Shown piece after piece: positions 55,361-64,000 of a stretch of DNA of 64,000 bases. Below the pieces are notes generated by a model. The model did no database searches, was not told the origin of the DNA, and saw only the letters and a program-made list of their open reading frames with translations. Both the position numbers and the translations under genes were made by a program. Origin of the DNA: Liopterus haemorrhoidalis (taxonomy: Eukaryota; Arthropoda; Insecta; Coleoptera; Dytiscidae); the NCBI GenBank assembly GCA_963971575.1, contig OZ020611.1, positions 210,221,324 through 210,285,323 of the forward strand, written 5' to 3'. The first letter of the stretch is position 1. The number at the start of each line of letters is the position of its first letter.

Positions 55361-55554
55361 GATTTAATTTATTTATTTCACCTATACGACGATTTAAAAA
55401 GAAACACTAGTGTTAAAAGAAACACTAGTGAAATAGTTATTAATATATGTGTATATATATATACTCGAAAGAAGGTTCTTGACGAAATTAATATGGGTAT
55501 TAAATAAAATTCTTATTTCATAATCGTCATATATTTATTAAAAACATTTATCGA

Positions 55555-55586
55555 GACGTTTCGATTGGTAATCCAATCATCCTCAG
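55555..55586 (-). repeat. Hammerhead-like / Penelope-like terminal motif
   Basis: Minus strand: CTGAGGAT, stem GATTGG-ATTA-CCAATC, GAAACGTC. CUGANGA and GAAA are both intact, with a 6-bp stem II between, and one extra U after CUGANGA. Downstream 'TCGATAAATGTTTTTAATAA' resembles retroelement 3' tails. Ribozyme activity is unproven. Confidence 0.4.
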
Positions 55587-55671
55587 TCCAATATTATTGT
55601 CAAATGTATAAAATAATGTATTTCCACATTAAAATGTTTGTAACGGACAGGAACGGTTAATCATAGTCTAT

Positions 55672-55710
55672 CCGAACGGTCTGTCTACCAGTATAGGACA
55701 GACCGTTCGG
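55672..55710. repeat. Perfect 14-bp foldback
   Basis: CCGAACGGTCTGTC (55672-55685) and its inverted copy (55697-55710) around an 11-nt loop. Confidence 0.9.
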
Positions 55711-56325
55711 CTGTCGTGAGCTGGGGCTCTATCCTGATGAAAGTATACATCTCTAACAACCATTAAAGGCAGATCGTCTAAAATATCGTCCATCTTGTCA
55801 AAAATTCCACATATCTATTTTATTATGTATGAATATTCAATTATTAGATTCATAGCACTCTTGTTTCAACGAGATTTCAATAAAATTCATTGCCCTGTAT
55901 CCTTGCTTATTTCATATCATTTTTGACTCGGATGAAGGATCTTCCTTCTTCAATTTTATTCAAGTATTTTACCTCAAAACCGTCTGCATCTATAACTTCC
56001 ACTGCGATATATTAACAGTCCCATATTATAAAGTTAGAACAGTCCCAAATTGGGAGAACTGTACATTGGGACTCCCAATGTACTGTTCTTTACGCCGAGA
56101 GAAATTGATTTCCCCATCACAAATTTAACTAGAAGGTAGGTTCTAGTTCTACTAATAAATAGACGCATTAATACATATACAACATATAAATAAAATATAA
56201 AATCCCTTTATTATTCGCCACTGAATTTATGCAACTCGATGCCGTTACTATAAAATTTACTTAGAACTGTTGGTTTCATATTATTGGTATAAATATTACA
56301 TTTACTTACACTTAATCACATTATA
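55711..56325. other. AT-rich unassigned DNA
   Basis: Includes an imperfect palindrome around 56040-56085 (ACAGT...TTGGGA/TCCCAA...ACTGT). No gene recognised. Confidence 0.4.
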
Positions 56326-56883
56326 CATACACCGGCGAATTTAAAGAAACAGATTGAAAATTATGTTTTATTTTAAATTTTATTATTTTGTAGCCAATAT
56401 CTAGATAGTTTTTAATGCTCTACTAAACAATGAACGAAGATTGTATCGACGCCAAGGAGACCAAAATGCACCATTTAAATTTGCTACTACTGTATCCTTT
56501 GGTGGAGGTTCAATTATGGTGTGGAGTGGAATATGTTTGAGAGCTCGCACAGAGTTAGTGGGGATCGATGGCGGAGCGTTAACTCCAGATAGGTACATCA
56601 GAGATATTCTGCAAGACCATGTTGTTCCTTTTACCCCATATGTCGGAGAAAATGTCAACCTAATGCAGGATAATGCGCGCCCACACGTCGCCCGCTGTGT
56701 AACAAACTTTTTAAGTGAAGTGGGTATAAATAATGAATTCGCCAGCGTGCTCCCCTGACCCGATTGAACATTATTCCAAAAAACATAGTACTAGAAGATT
56801 ACCTGAGAGATATCAACAATATGTACACTACAGGGAAACTAATTAGATTTTTCTGTCTGTTACTTTAAATTTGCCGGTGTGTG
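56326..56883 (+). mobile_element. Internally deleted Tc1-like element
   Basis: 558 bp between TA at 56324-56325 and 56884-56885. Ends CATACACCGGCGAATTTAAA and, inverted, CACACACCGGCAAATTTAAA. A full Tc1 is about 1.6 kb, so both flanks of the coding region are trimmed. Confidence 0.88.
56425..56820 (+). pseudogene. Tc1 transposase core fragment
   Basis: Open from 56441: 'RRQGDQNAPFKFATTVSFGG', 'GSIMVWSGICLRARTELVGI', 'RYIRDILQDHVVPFTPYVGE', 'NVNLMQDNARPHVARCVTNF' (second catalytic aspartate), ending at a stop after 'NEFASVLP'. 'PDPIEHYSKK' in another frame marks the third-residue region. The first aspartate and DNA-binding domain are deleted. Confidence 0.85.
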
Positions 56884-57734
56884 TATTATATATACTGCTC
56901 TATGATGATAAAATATATAAGTTATTAGATTTTACATTTATCGGAATCTTATCATCTGAACAAGCGGGACATATATAGGATAAAGTGGACAGCAGGACAG
57001 ACCACCTAAAAGCGGGACGTCGGTCACATTAAGTGAAGCCCATCTCAATCTAGACCTGCAAAATTTTCAATTTATTTTGTCCAGTATTTTTCATTGTCAC
57101 CTTAAGTTCGATTATTATTCCACTAATTTTAAATGCAAAAATTTCCTCTACAAACGACTTCATGTTCATGTAACTGAAATAATTTCAAGAAGGTGTTTTT
57201 CATTAAATTTTCTTGTAGGAAAAGAGAAATTTATGTAAACATTCTGATGATATGTATTGATTAAAGATATTATTTATGTTGTGTTATTTTTATCAAAACA
57301 CAATCCGAGTAAACAGTACCACATATTTTACATGATTGAATTTTAAATTTCAGTTATTTGTTTTACAAGCAAAAACATATGTAACGAATTCTTGAATTAG
57401 GAATATATCAAAGTCAGATATATTGACAGAATTCTTGGAATGGGGTATTACGTGTAAGTACACGAAATGTTTTATGTAGTAATTGTATTTGTATCTGTCA
57501 AATATTGTTTTCATGCGATTTAATTTAACTATTTTTACACTTATAATCAGTACACTATACTTAAGCACTATCAGTCAAGTTGAATTTTAATTGAAGTTGT
57601 TCTAAAATTCAAATGACTGTCATTCTAAAATATTCGTAACCGTTTTCAGGATTTCGTATAAAAGTGTAAAAGTTCATTCCCAGTTTGGTTATAATTTTAT
57701 TGTTCAAATTTTCATTTAAAAAAAAAAGTAAAAA
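56884..57734. other. AT-rich unassigned DNA
   Basis: 56960-57030 has GCGGGAC/AGGACAG motifs suggestive of an old GTCCCG-type hAT end, not paired. Nothing else recognised. Confidence 0.35.
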
Positions 57735-58336
57735 GTTCACTATTTTTAAACAAATCACCGTGTAAATCTGCATTTATTCAGATAGTGCTATTTTTATGTA
57801 ATATTACTTTTTCAGTGTTAAAATTAACATTACTTTAACCCTCTATTGCATTTTGTTCCCATTTGGGAACATAAAAGTTTAGATTTTTATACACGTTTCT
57901 TATGCAATATCCATCCATGGCTATCATACTGGGACTGTAATTGTATTTTCTTCAAAATATTTTTTTTATAAACACATATAATTACTTGATTTTGTTCATA
58001 ATGTTCCCAATTCTTTTTTTGAAAAAAACAAATGTAATTAATTTTTTTAAATATTATGTAACATAAATATTTTCAATACACGTACAATTCTTTAGTAAAA
58101 AAAATTTTTGGTACACTTATTAAAAAAAAAAATAATAATTCATGCAACAGAGGGTTAACACTATTTATTTTCTAAACTATTATTTAACCAGTATGTAAAT
58201 GTAAACTTTACACTAAATTTAACCAAAAAAGAAGTGTAAATAATTAACACGAAACGCGACGGACTTCACGGTACACTAAAAGTTCATTTTTTAGTGTACC
58301 ATGAAGTCCCTTTAACACTACTTTTTTTAGAGTGTA
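57735..58336. repeat. Palindrome-bearing dispersed repeat, copy 2
   Basis: Same repeat as 31758-32014, from 'AAATCACCGTGTAAATC' to 'CCCTTTAACACTACTTTTTT' + AGAGTGTA. The palindrome around GGTACACTAAAA (58271-58308) is kept with one change. A TTAA-flanked MITE splits it, so this repeat is the older of the two. Confidence 0.75.
57839..58154. mobile_element. piggyBac-like MITE
   Basis: 316 bp flanked by TTAA (57835-57838 and 58155-58158). Ends CCCTCTATTGCATTTTG and, inverted, CCCTCTGTTGCATGAATT. A GTTCCCATTTGGGAAC palindrome lies near the left end. The interrupted repeat reads through as actTTAAcac, matching 'ctttaatac' in copy 1. Confidence 0.88.
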
Positions 58337-58344
58337 TATATAAA

Positions 58345-60015
58345 ATTTTAACTGACTCACTTACATATAATCAACGACGAGCCAAAAACCCCTGGACCTA
58401 CAAACAAGAAATTCGGGAAGTATATTCCCACCATGACGGAAGCACTAACTAAGGGGGTGAAAAGGGGTAAAATGTGGTTTCACGGATTCCTCAATATCTT
58501 TGAGGCCCGATGAGATCGACTAAAATTTTACTTACAGAGGTTACCCATACAAATGTTTGAAAACATACTTCAGTATTTTGCCCAAATCAAGCCTTAAAAA
58601 GAGGTGAATCTACATTTAGGGTAAATTATAGAACCTTTGTATCTTCTATGTTTGTTGTGTTATAACATTTCTTTTCGGCATGTAGATGTCTTTTTAAAAT
58701 TTTTAGAAAGTATTTTGACCGTTTTTTTTTTTTAATTTTACTTCTTGGTAAATTGGTATTTTGGTAAAACATCCCCTAAATCTAGAAACATAAAATTTTG
58801 GGTATATATTCCTTAACGTAAACACTGAATAAGAAGGGATTTTTCAAAGTTAGACCCCCAAGAATGTGAAAAGAGGTAAAATGTTTTTTCACGGATTCTT
58901 CAATATCTCTTGCACCCGATGAGATACGACTTGGTTTTTGTTTACAAAGGTTAGCCATATAGATGTATAAAAACATAATTCAGGATTTGGCCCTAATTAG
59001 CCCTAATTAGCGTCCTAATAAGGGGCGAATATAGAAATGGGGTGAATTATAGAGCTCTTCGTATCTCTTGTGTTTATTGTGTTATAACATTCTTTTTTTG
59101 CGTATAGATGTCTTTTTAAATTATTTATGAAACATTTTGACTGTTTTTTAAGTTTCTTTCCTAAAGGTGAAAATTTGTATTTTTTATTAGATAAAACGTT
59201 CTGTGTACCTAGAAACATAGAATTCAAAGAGTATATTCCTTTCATGACATTAGCACCTACTAAGAAGGGATTTTTCGAAATACGACCTATAAGGGGATGA
59301 AAAGGAGTAAAATGTTTTTCACAGATTTCTCAATATCTCTTGGAACAGATGAAATATAGAATTAGATTTTTCTTGCAAAGGTTACACATACAAATATTTA
59401 AAAACGTATTTCACGACTTTGCCCTAATCAACCCTTAAAGGGGTGAATCTACATTCGGGGTGAATTATAGTATCTTTTTTGTCTTCTGTGTTTGCTGATT
59501 TGTAACAATCCTGTTTTGCATAAGTGTTTTATTAAAATCTTTAGAAAATACCTATTTAGACCTTTTTTATTTTTCCCCTAAAGGGATACATTGATATTTT
59601 TTATAAAATTAATCAATAAATAAAACACTCAGTTAGTTTCACAAACAAAAGTTTAATAATACTCTATACGTATTTCGGCAGTGACGTCATCGACAGGAGT
59701 TCAAATTTACAAACTTGTACATATTTTTTATTAGATAAAACGTTTCCTGGACGTAGAAACATGAAATTCAAGGAGTATATTTTTTATCGTAAGTGCCCAC
59801 TACGAAAGCAATTTTCGAAATTCAACCCCTAAGGGTTAAAATATATTTTCACGTATTCCTCGACATCAGAGTCCTAACTAACTCTTAATGGGACGAATCT
59901 AGATTATGGGTGAATTAATGAACCCTTCTTATCTGCCATGTTTGTTGAGTTATATCATTATTTTCTAACATATAGGGCTGTTTTTAAAATATTTGGAATG
60001 CGTTTGTTTTTTTTT
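58345..60015. repeat. Tandem array, about 0.42-kb unit, four copies
   Basis: Landmarks recur in order. 'CTA(G/C)AAACA-A' occurs at 58398, 58782, 59209 and 59752; 'TCACGGATTC-TCAATATC'-like phrases follow in each; and 'TAGATGTCTTTTTAAA'-like phrases occur at 58680, 59103, 59520 and 59970. The last interval is long because of a 116-bp insertion. Units differ by many substitutions, so the array is old. No open frame spans it. Confidence 0.85.
59605..59720 (-). mobile_element. 5'-truncated Penelope-like 3' terminus
   Basis: 116 bp inserted into the tandem array with an exact 11-bp target duplication ATATTTTTTAT (59594-59604 and 59721-59731). Minus strand: CTGTCGATGACGTCACTGCC then GAAATACGTATA and an AT-rich tail ending TTTATTTATTG. 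The same CGAAATACGTATA tail occurs at 26635-26833. Family assignment is by motif only. Confidence 0.55.
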
Positions 60016-60489
60016 TTTTTCAAATTGGACTTATTACTTAGTTCGTAGTTCGATAATAAACACCCAATTCAAGTGGTTTTTCAATGTTTATAATAACTTA
60101 ACGAGCCAAACAAAATAACAAGAGGCTCGCGGGCAGCGTTGCCAGACGTCCCGATTTTTGCGGGACGTCCCGCTTTATGAACAAGAATAGTTTGTCCCGC
60201 GCGGGACAGCTAAATTCACGAATTATTCAAAAAGAAATAAATCGTTAAGGTCAAAACAATGTGATGGATGCGTGTGTTCGTAATGCCGGCGTGCCGTACG
60301 GGAATTTGCACGGAACTTTTCACATTGGTACTTGATGAAGTAGATATGGTCCTGATTTATGAAGAATTCAACTTGAAAAAACCATCTATTAGGGTGATTG
60401 TGAAAAATTCGAAAGACTTAGCTGCACAAAAATGGCATTAATTATTAAAAAACACTAAAAATATTTACAAATTAATTTTATTTATTATA

Positions 60490-60684
60490 AGCATACCAAC
60501 ATCTAATTGCTATCCCGAACAAGTATTTTGTCAAATGAATTTAAAATCGTCAGCATCAAGAAACAGGTGTTCTATTGAGTTGATAAAATCGGAATTACTT
60601 GTCCAATTTAACATGCAATACTCATGTGCTGAATTTTATCAATATATTAAGAACCAGAGAGAAAGTCTTTCTAAAGTAAAATCG
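60490..60684 (+). pseudogene. hAT transposase C-terminal fragment
   Basis: 'IPTSNCYPEQVFCQMNLKSS' then 'RNRCSIELIKSELLVQFNMQ' and 'YSCAEFYQYIKNQRESLSK'. Same domain as 15851-16165, but with Glu-Gln in place of Glu-Arg and Cys in place of the Ser of the E-R-V-F-S signature. The frame is cut by the LINE at 60685. Confidence 0.8.
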
Positions 60685-61263
60685 TCAGCGTTGTAAAGAA
60701 AGCCATGGCAGCCATGAGCCAGGTGTGGGGAGTGGGTGAAAAAAGGTTTAAAAACAGTTTCCCCATCAAACTCACTATGTTCGACAGAATGGTAAAACCC
60801 ATTATGATGTACGGTGCGGAAATCTGGGGTTGGACGTAGCAACATAAAATGGAAAGATTACATCAGAAATATATTAGATGGGTTTTAGGAGTAGACAAAA
60901 ACACACCAACATATATACTCTTGGAAGAAACAAAAAGGGACAAGATGAGAATAGAGAGTGGCAAGATAGCAATGAGATATGAAGATCGGTTAAGAAACAT
61001 TCAGGAAGACACAGTTTTAAGATAATGTTGGCGGGAAATGATACAGAGAGAAAGGAATTTCCAAAACAAGTCCAGATGGGAGATAAATAGAAGAAAATAT
61101 TATGAAGGAAATGGGTATTCCACGATCTACATAGAGATGATGCGAGAAAGAGGTGAAAATGTGATCAGCGAAATAGAAAATAGAGACAGAGATGTACAGA
61201 GTCAAGTACAACACGACAGAATAAGAAACTCTACTTACTTCCCAATGTACCATCACATTCAGA
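60685..61263 (+). pseudogene. LINE reverse-transcriptase C-terminal fragment
   Basis: 'VKKAMAAMSQVWGVGEKRFK', 'IKLTMFDRMVKPIMMYGAEI', 'WGW', a stop, 'MERLHQKYIRWVLGVDKNTP', 'TKRDKMRIESGKIAMRYEDR' and, from 61038, an open 93-codon frame 'ERNFQNKSRWEINRRKYYEG'. The M-x-Y-G-x-E-I-W-G-W and Y-x-R-W-V-L-G-V blocks are those of insect non-LTR retrotransposon proteins downstream of the polymerase core. It is a different lineage from 21982-22312. 5'-truncated. Confidence 0.8.
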
Positions 61264-61419
61264 TCAATTCTGTAAAAAGTTACTGTGTAATAACGTTACT
61301 ACAACATAAAATATTATAAAAAGTATAATGGCTTTCATTCATGATAGTAACTGACCTTGCTCATAGTGACGAATTTAGTTATAATTATCATAGTAACAGA
61401 GTTACAGAATTGGTCTGAT
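61264..61419 (+). mobile_element. Small MITE with CAGACCAATTCTGTAAC ends
   Basis: Opposite-orientation copy of 15477-15633, from CAGATCAATTCTGTAAAAAG to GTTACAGAATTGGTCTG. It interrupts or borders the LINE fragment inside the hAT. Confidence 0.7.
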
Positions 61420-61649
61420 TGTCAGCCAAATACAAATAGGCGAGTTTCTGAAAACAATATTGTTTAGTATTAGTATTTAGATTAAAATGTACCATTTTGA
61501 TTGCTTTAAGATAAATAAACATTTAGAAATATTTAACTGTACATTTTATTAGGTTATCCCACTATTTCCGCCTTAGTCCCGATTGTTTAAATTTATTTGG
61601 TAAAAATCCAGATTTGGTAAAATAATAATCCGGCAACGCTGCTCGCGGG

Positions 61650-62510
61650 CCATGCGTTTATGATCTCTGCCTTGCTCTATCATCTATTCTTTGTAATTCG
61701 TTTAGCTAGGTATACAAAATATCTTAAATTACTTTTTTTTTCGTGGACAGTCGTGTCCATAAGTTCAATTGTTTTAAAATAGAAGCATTTAAATATATGT
61801 TGTTCTGGCAATAAAATAAAAACTCACTCTTAAGGAATAAGAAAATATAGTTGGTGCGCCTATGTTTCATTACGCATGTATGTAAAATAAGTCCATGTAC
61901 CGTGGGCGCGGTTTTACAGTAATATTCCCTGTCCTCCTTCATCAGTTTAAATCCAATCAAAGGCCGACAAACCAAGTAAAGGCGACACAATTGCCGATTA
62001 ATATTCCTGTAAAAATCACAACATGTCGCAATGGCCGAACACATCTAACGACTCCACCGCGAATACCAATAAGACGTTTGCTAATACGCAATCGATTGCT
62101 ATAGATTAATTGGGTATAAAACGATAACATACATACCGCCTACTATATCTTGAAGTAAGTATACGTTGTAAAATAAGAATAAATATTATGTTTTCTTTGT
62201 AAATATGGCGGAAAATTATGCTAAATTAAAAATGGTTATTCAATTTTTTATTGATTGTGCTTTAAAAATTATTATTCACTTTTGTTGTTTATTGGTTACA
62301 GTAAATTTGGTAAAATTAAAATGTGGCTTTTCTGTTTAATTTACAATTGTCAAAAACTGTAAAATATACGTGCTTTTTAAATTGTTTTTTCTATTGCGAT
62401 AACTTTAATGACATGTATTGCTTATTATTTCATGGAAATTTAATGCACAATAACGCAATAGATGAAATATACCCAATTAGATAAGTTAAGAACTTGGCGT
62501 ATAGATATCA
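61650..62510. other. Unassigned DNA
   Basis: 61890-62060 is GC-richer ('ACCGTGGGCGCGGTTTTACA', 'GCCGACAAACCAAGTAAAGG') and not repeated in the window. No domain is recognised in its short frames. Confidence 0.35.
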
Positions 62511-62539
62511 GTGCTGCCTTATATTTTAACACACATACA

Positions 62540-62925
62540 GCCTTAGACAAATGTATGGTGCACCCTACGTTTTATTGAATTTTAGGATTATTACAGGGAA
62601 AATGGTAAATAAAATAATACATACAACTTTTAATGACAACTTTAATCAAAATTATTAATATTTTGTGGTACCACCTCGTGCTTTAATTACCGCACGTACC
62701 TTTTTAGGCATAATGTCCACAAGTTTTTTTACGTACATCGGATTGTACATTGAACCATTCGTCCACAACAATTTTCTTCTATTCTTATTTTGATTTGCAT
62801 TTGTAAAGATACACCTTGTTTATCAGAATCGACCATAAATTTTCAATTTGCGATAAATCTGATGACTGGGGGACCATGCAAAAAGTGGCACATTGTTTTT
62901 GGAAAACCATTTATTTGTTGCTTTG
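62540..62925 (-). pseudogene. Tc1-like transposase C-terminal fragment
   Basis: Minus strand, frameshifted: 'SSDLSQIENLWSILINKVY' (S-x-D-L-x-x-I-E-N-L-W block with the third catalytic residue), then 'LWTNGSMYNPMYVKKLVDIM', 'PKKVRAVIKARGGTTKY' and a stop near 62665. To its left 'ACAGCCTTAGACAAATG' may be the terminal repeat. Confidence 0.7.
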
Positions 62926-63079
62926 GCTATGTGCTGTTAAAAACTCGGTCCTTAATCAGTTAATTAATTGAATCAGTAGTAATAATTTGCTTCTTTTTTC
63001 ACTAATTATATTAAATTTTTTATTTGTTGTTTTTTTTTGTTATCAGTGCAAAAAAAATATAAAACTTTTGCGATACACA

Positions 63080-63162
63080 TTACTTTCTAAACTTGCCGGT
63101 CCGCGAATTTTTTCTAGGTCGCTTGCCGGTCCGCCATAAGAAAGGGTTAGGAATCGCTGCTT
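63080..63162 (-). mobile_element. Probable hAT end
   Basis: Minus strand from 63162: CAGCGATTCCTAACCCTTTC followed by two GCGGACCGGCAAG motifs, typical of a hAT terminus. The partner end was not found. Confidence 0.5.
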
Positions 63163-63449
63163 TAAACGACTCTTTTTGGAAATATGACTTGAGATGCAGA
63201 AGATTTTTGGCAAAATATAAACAAAACTCCTTATTTGCTGAAGATCGTTCTTCCAATATTCCGCGAATACGGGATGATAAAATGTATAGGATTATAGGAG
63301 GTAGGTTCCAAGATAACGAGAGAAAAAAAGATAAATGATCGCAAAACTCTTTAAATTAGACTTACTTTAACAAATCAAAACTAGCTTAAAGAACTTACCT
63401 ATCTATTTTTCCTTGTCCAACTTTCCTTGTCCAATAGATCCATTAACTC
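63163..63449. other. Open frame of unknown origin
   Basis: 63163-63338 is open in frame with the preceding hAT end ('NDSFWKYDLRCRRFLAKYKQ', 'RDDKMYRIIGGRFQDNERKK') and stops at 63336. I recognise no family. It could be the interrupted body of another element. Confidence 0.3.
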
Positions 63450-63861
63450 TATACTCTATCTCCGAAAGACTGATAGTAAGTAATATAATTTATTATTTGT
63501 AAAAAGTTATTGTATTATCACACAGAATCGGTAAAACAAAAGCGACAAAATATGAATAGTTCGAAACGAAATATTGTTAAAAACAACCGAGTGTGCCGTA
63601 CATAGTATATGGGAATACGAACTAGAATTAAACACAATAGGCCATAAAAATTTGACCATAAAATTTTGAGGAAAAATATGGTCACAGGGGTGTGTTTAAT
63701 GATATGATAAATATGGTCACAGGCGTGCGTTTAATAAAATGATAAATAGTAATATAGAAATACACAAAACTAATTTAAACTGTGTGTTTAAAATGTGCAC
63801 GCCTCTGGTAACTGCCTGAAAAAATGATTTATTACTATCAGGCTTTCAGAGATAGAGTATA
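63450..63861. mobile_element. MITE-like element with 30-bp inverted ends
   Basis: TATACTCTATCTCCGAAAGA and ten more bases (63450-63479) are inverted at 63832-63861 with two mismatches. Inside is a 35-bp unit (GGTCACAGGSGTGYGTTTAA...) repeated twice at 63680 and 63715. Superfamily unassigned. Confidence 0.65.
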
Positions 63862-64000
63862 ATTGATATTAGAAATTGCTTTGTCAATTTCTATTTTAGA
63901 ATTCAGAGTTCTTTCCCTGGATGGATATATTTTAACTAAAATGTCACAAAAATCATTGGCAAGTATTAATCCTTCTTTCAGATTTTTTAAAACCACTGTC

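Larger units (their letters stand above)
60134..61641 (+). mobile_element. hAT element, GTCCCG type, with nested LINE
   Basis: Exact 8-bp duplication CTCGCGGG (60126-60133 and 61642-61649). Ends CAGCGTTGCCAGACGTCCCG and, inverted, CAGCGTTGCCGGATTATTAT. GCGGGAC motifs lie inside the left end. It contains its own transposase C-terminus, a LINE fragment and a small MITE. Confidence 0.9.

Noticed and set aside
60134..60230. A CpG island or promoter
   Set aside because: The CG-rich GTCCCG motifs are the terminal part of a hAT element with an exact 8-bp duplication.

Overview
This is AT-rich arthropod (most likely insect) DNA with no prokaryotic gene organisation: no operons, no ribosome-binding sites, no CRISPR array, and no long open reading frame that I can assign to a host gene. 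Nearly everything recognisable is transposable-element debris, much of it nested. I read the window as intergenic or intronic DNA from a repeat-rich insect genome. I recognise no rRNA gene, canonical tRNA gene or viral gene.

The most abundant repeats are short non-autonomous elements whose architecture fits the DINE-1/Helentron-associated (HINE-like) class. They have a T-run start, a subterminal inverted repeat, a (GTCT)n tract, an AT-rich body, a second subterminal repeat, a small 3' hairpin and a T-run end. At least three sequence families are present, called A, B and type 2 here. Family B copies lie at 22.3-23.4, 28.2-29.2, 30.1-31.0, 41.05-42.14, 46.7-47.35 and 47.35-48.4 kb. Five of the six carry, at one fixed internal position, a different tRNA-like segment with Pol III A-box and B-box motifs, between flanks that are conserved from copy to copy. 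This is the most unusual structure in the window.

The DNA transposons are mostly broken. 1-10 kb: A and type 2 elements, an internally deleted mariner, a longer irritans-like mariner, and a third mariner split by a piggyBac-like MITE and a hAT MITE. 10-21 kb: a second mariner with the same internal deletion, a piggyBac transposase relic, a mariner holding a hAT MITE, hAT C-terminal relics, and two copies of an arthropod repeat-encoded protein I cannot classify. 21-32 kb: a hAT built of CGGAT-type repeats, a LINE fragment, family B and type 2 elements, a 569-bp foldback and another hAT. 33-43 kb: a tRNA-derived SINE, a Tc1 element holding a hAT that holds a TA-flanked MITE, and a hAT interrupted by a family B element. 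43-56 kb: type 2 and A copies, two more family B copies, SINE-like sequences, and mariner and DUF4817-type relics. 56-64 kb: a deleted Tc1 element, a palindromic repeat holding a piggyBac-like MITE, a tandem array of about 0.4-kb units, a hAT containing a LINE fragment, and a Tc1 relic.

The parts do not form a pathway. What the window records is the order of insertion: short target-site duplications (TA, TTAA or 8 bp) and broken transposase frames fix which element entered which. At one site the interrupted hAT codons can still be read on either side of the insertion, so the insertion habit of family B can be inferred directly. Element boundaries come from reading only; no alignment or database search was run.
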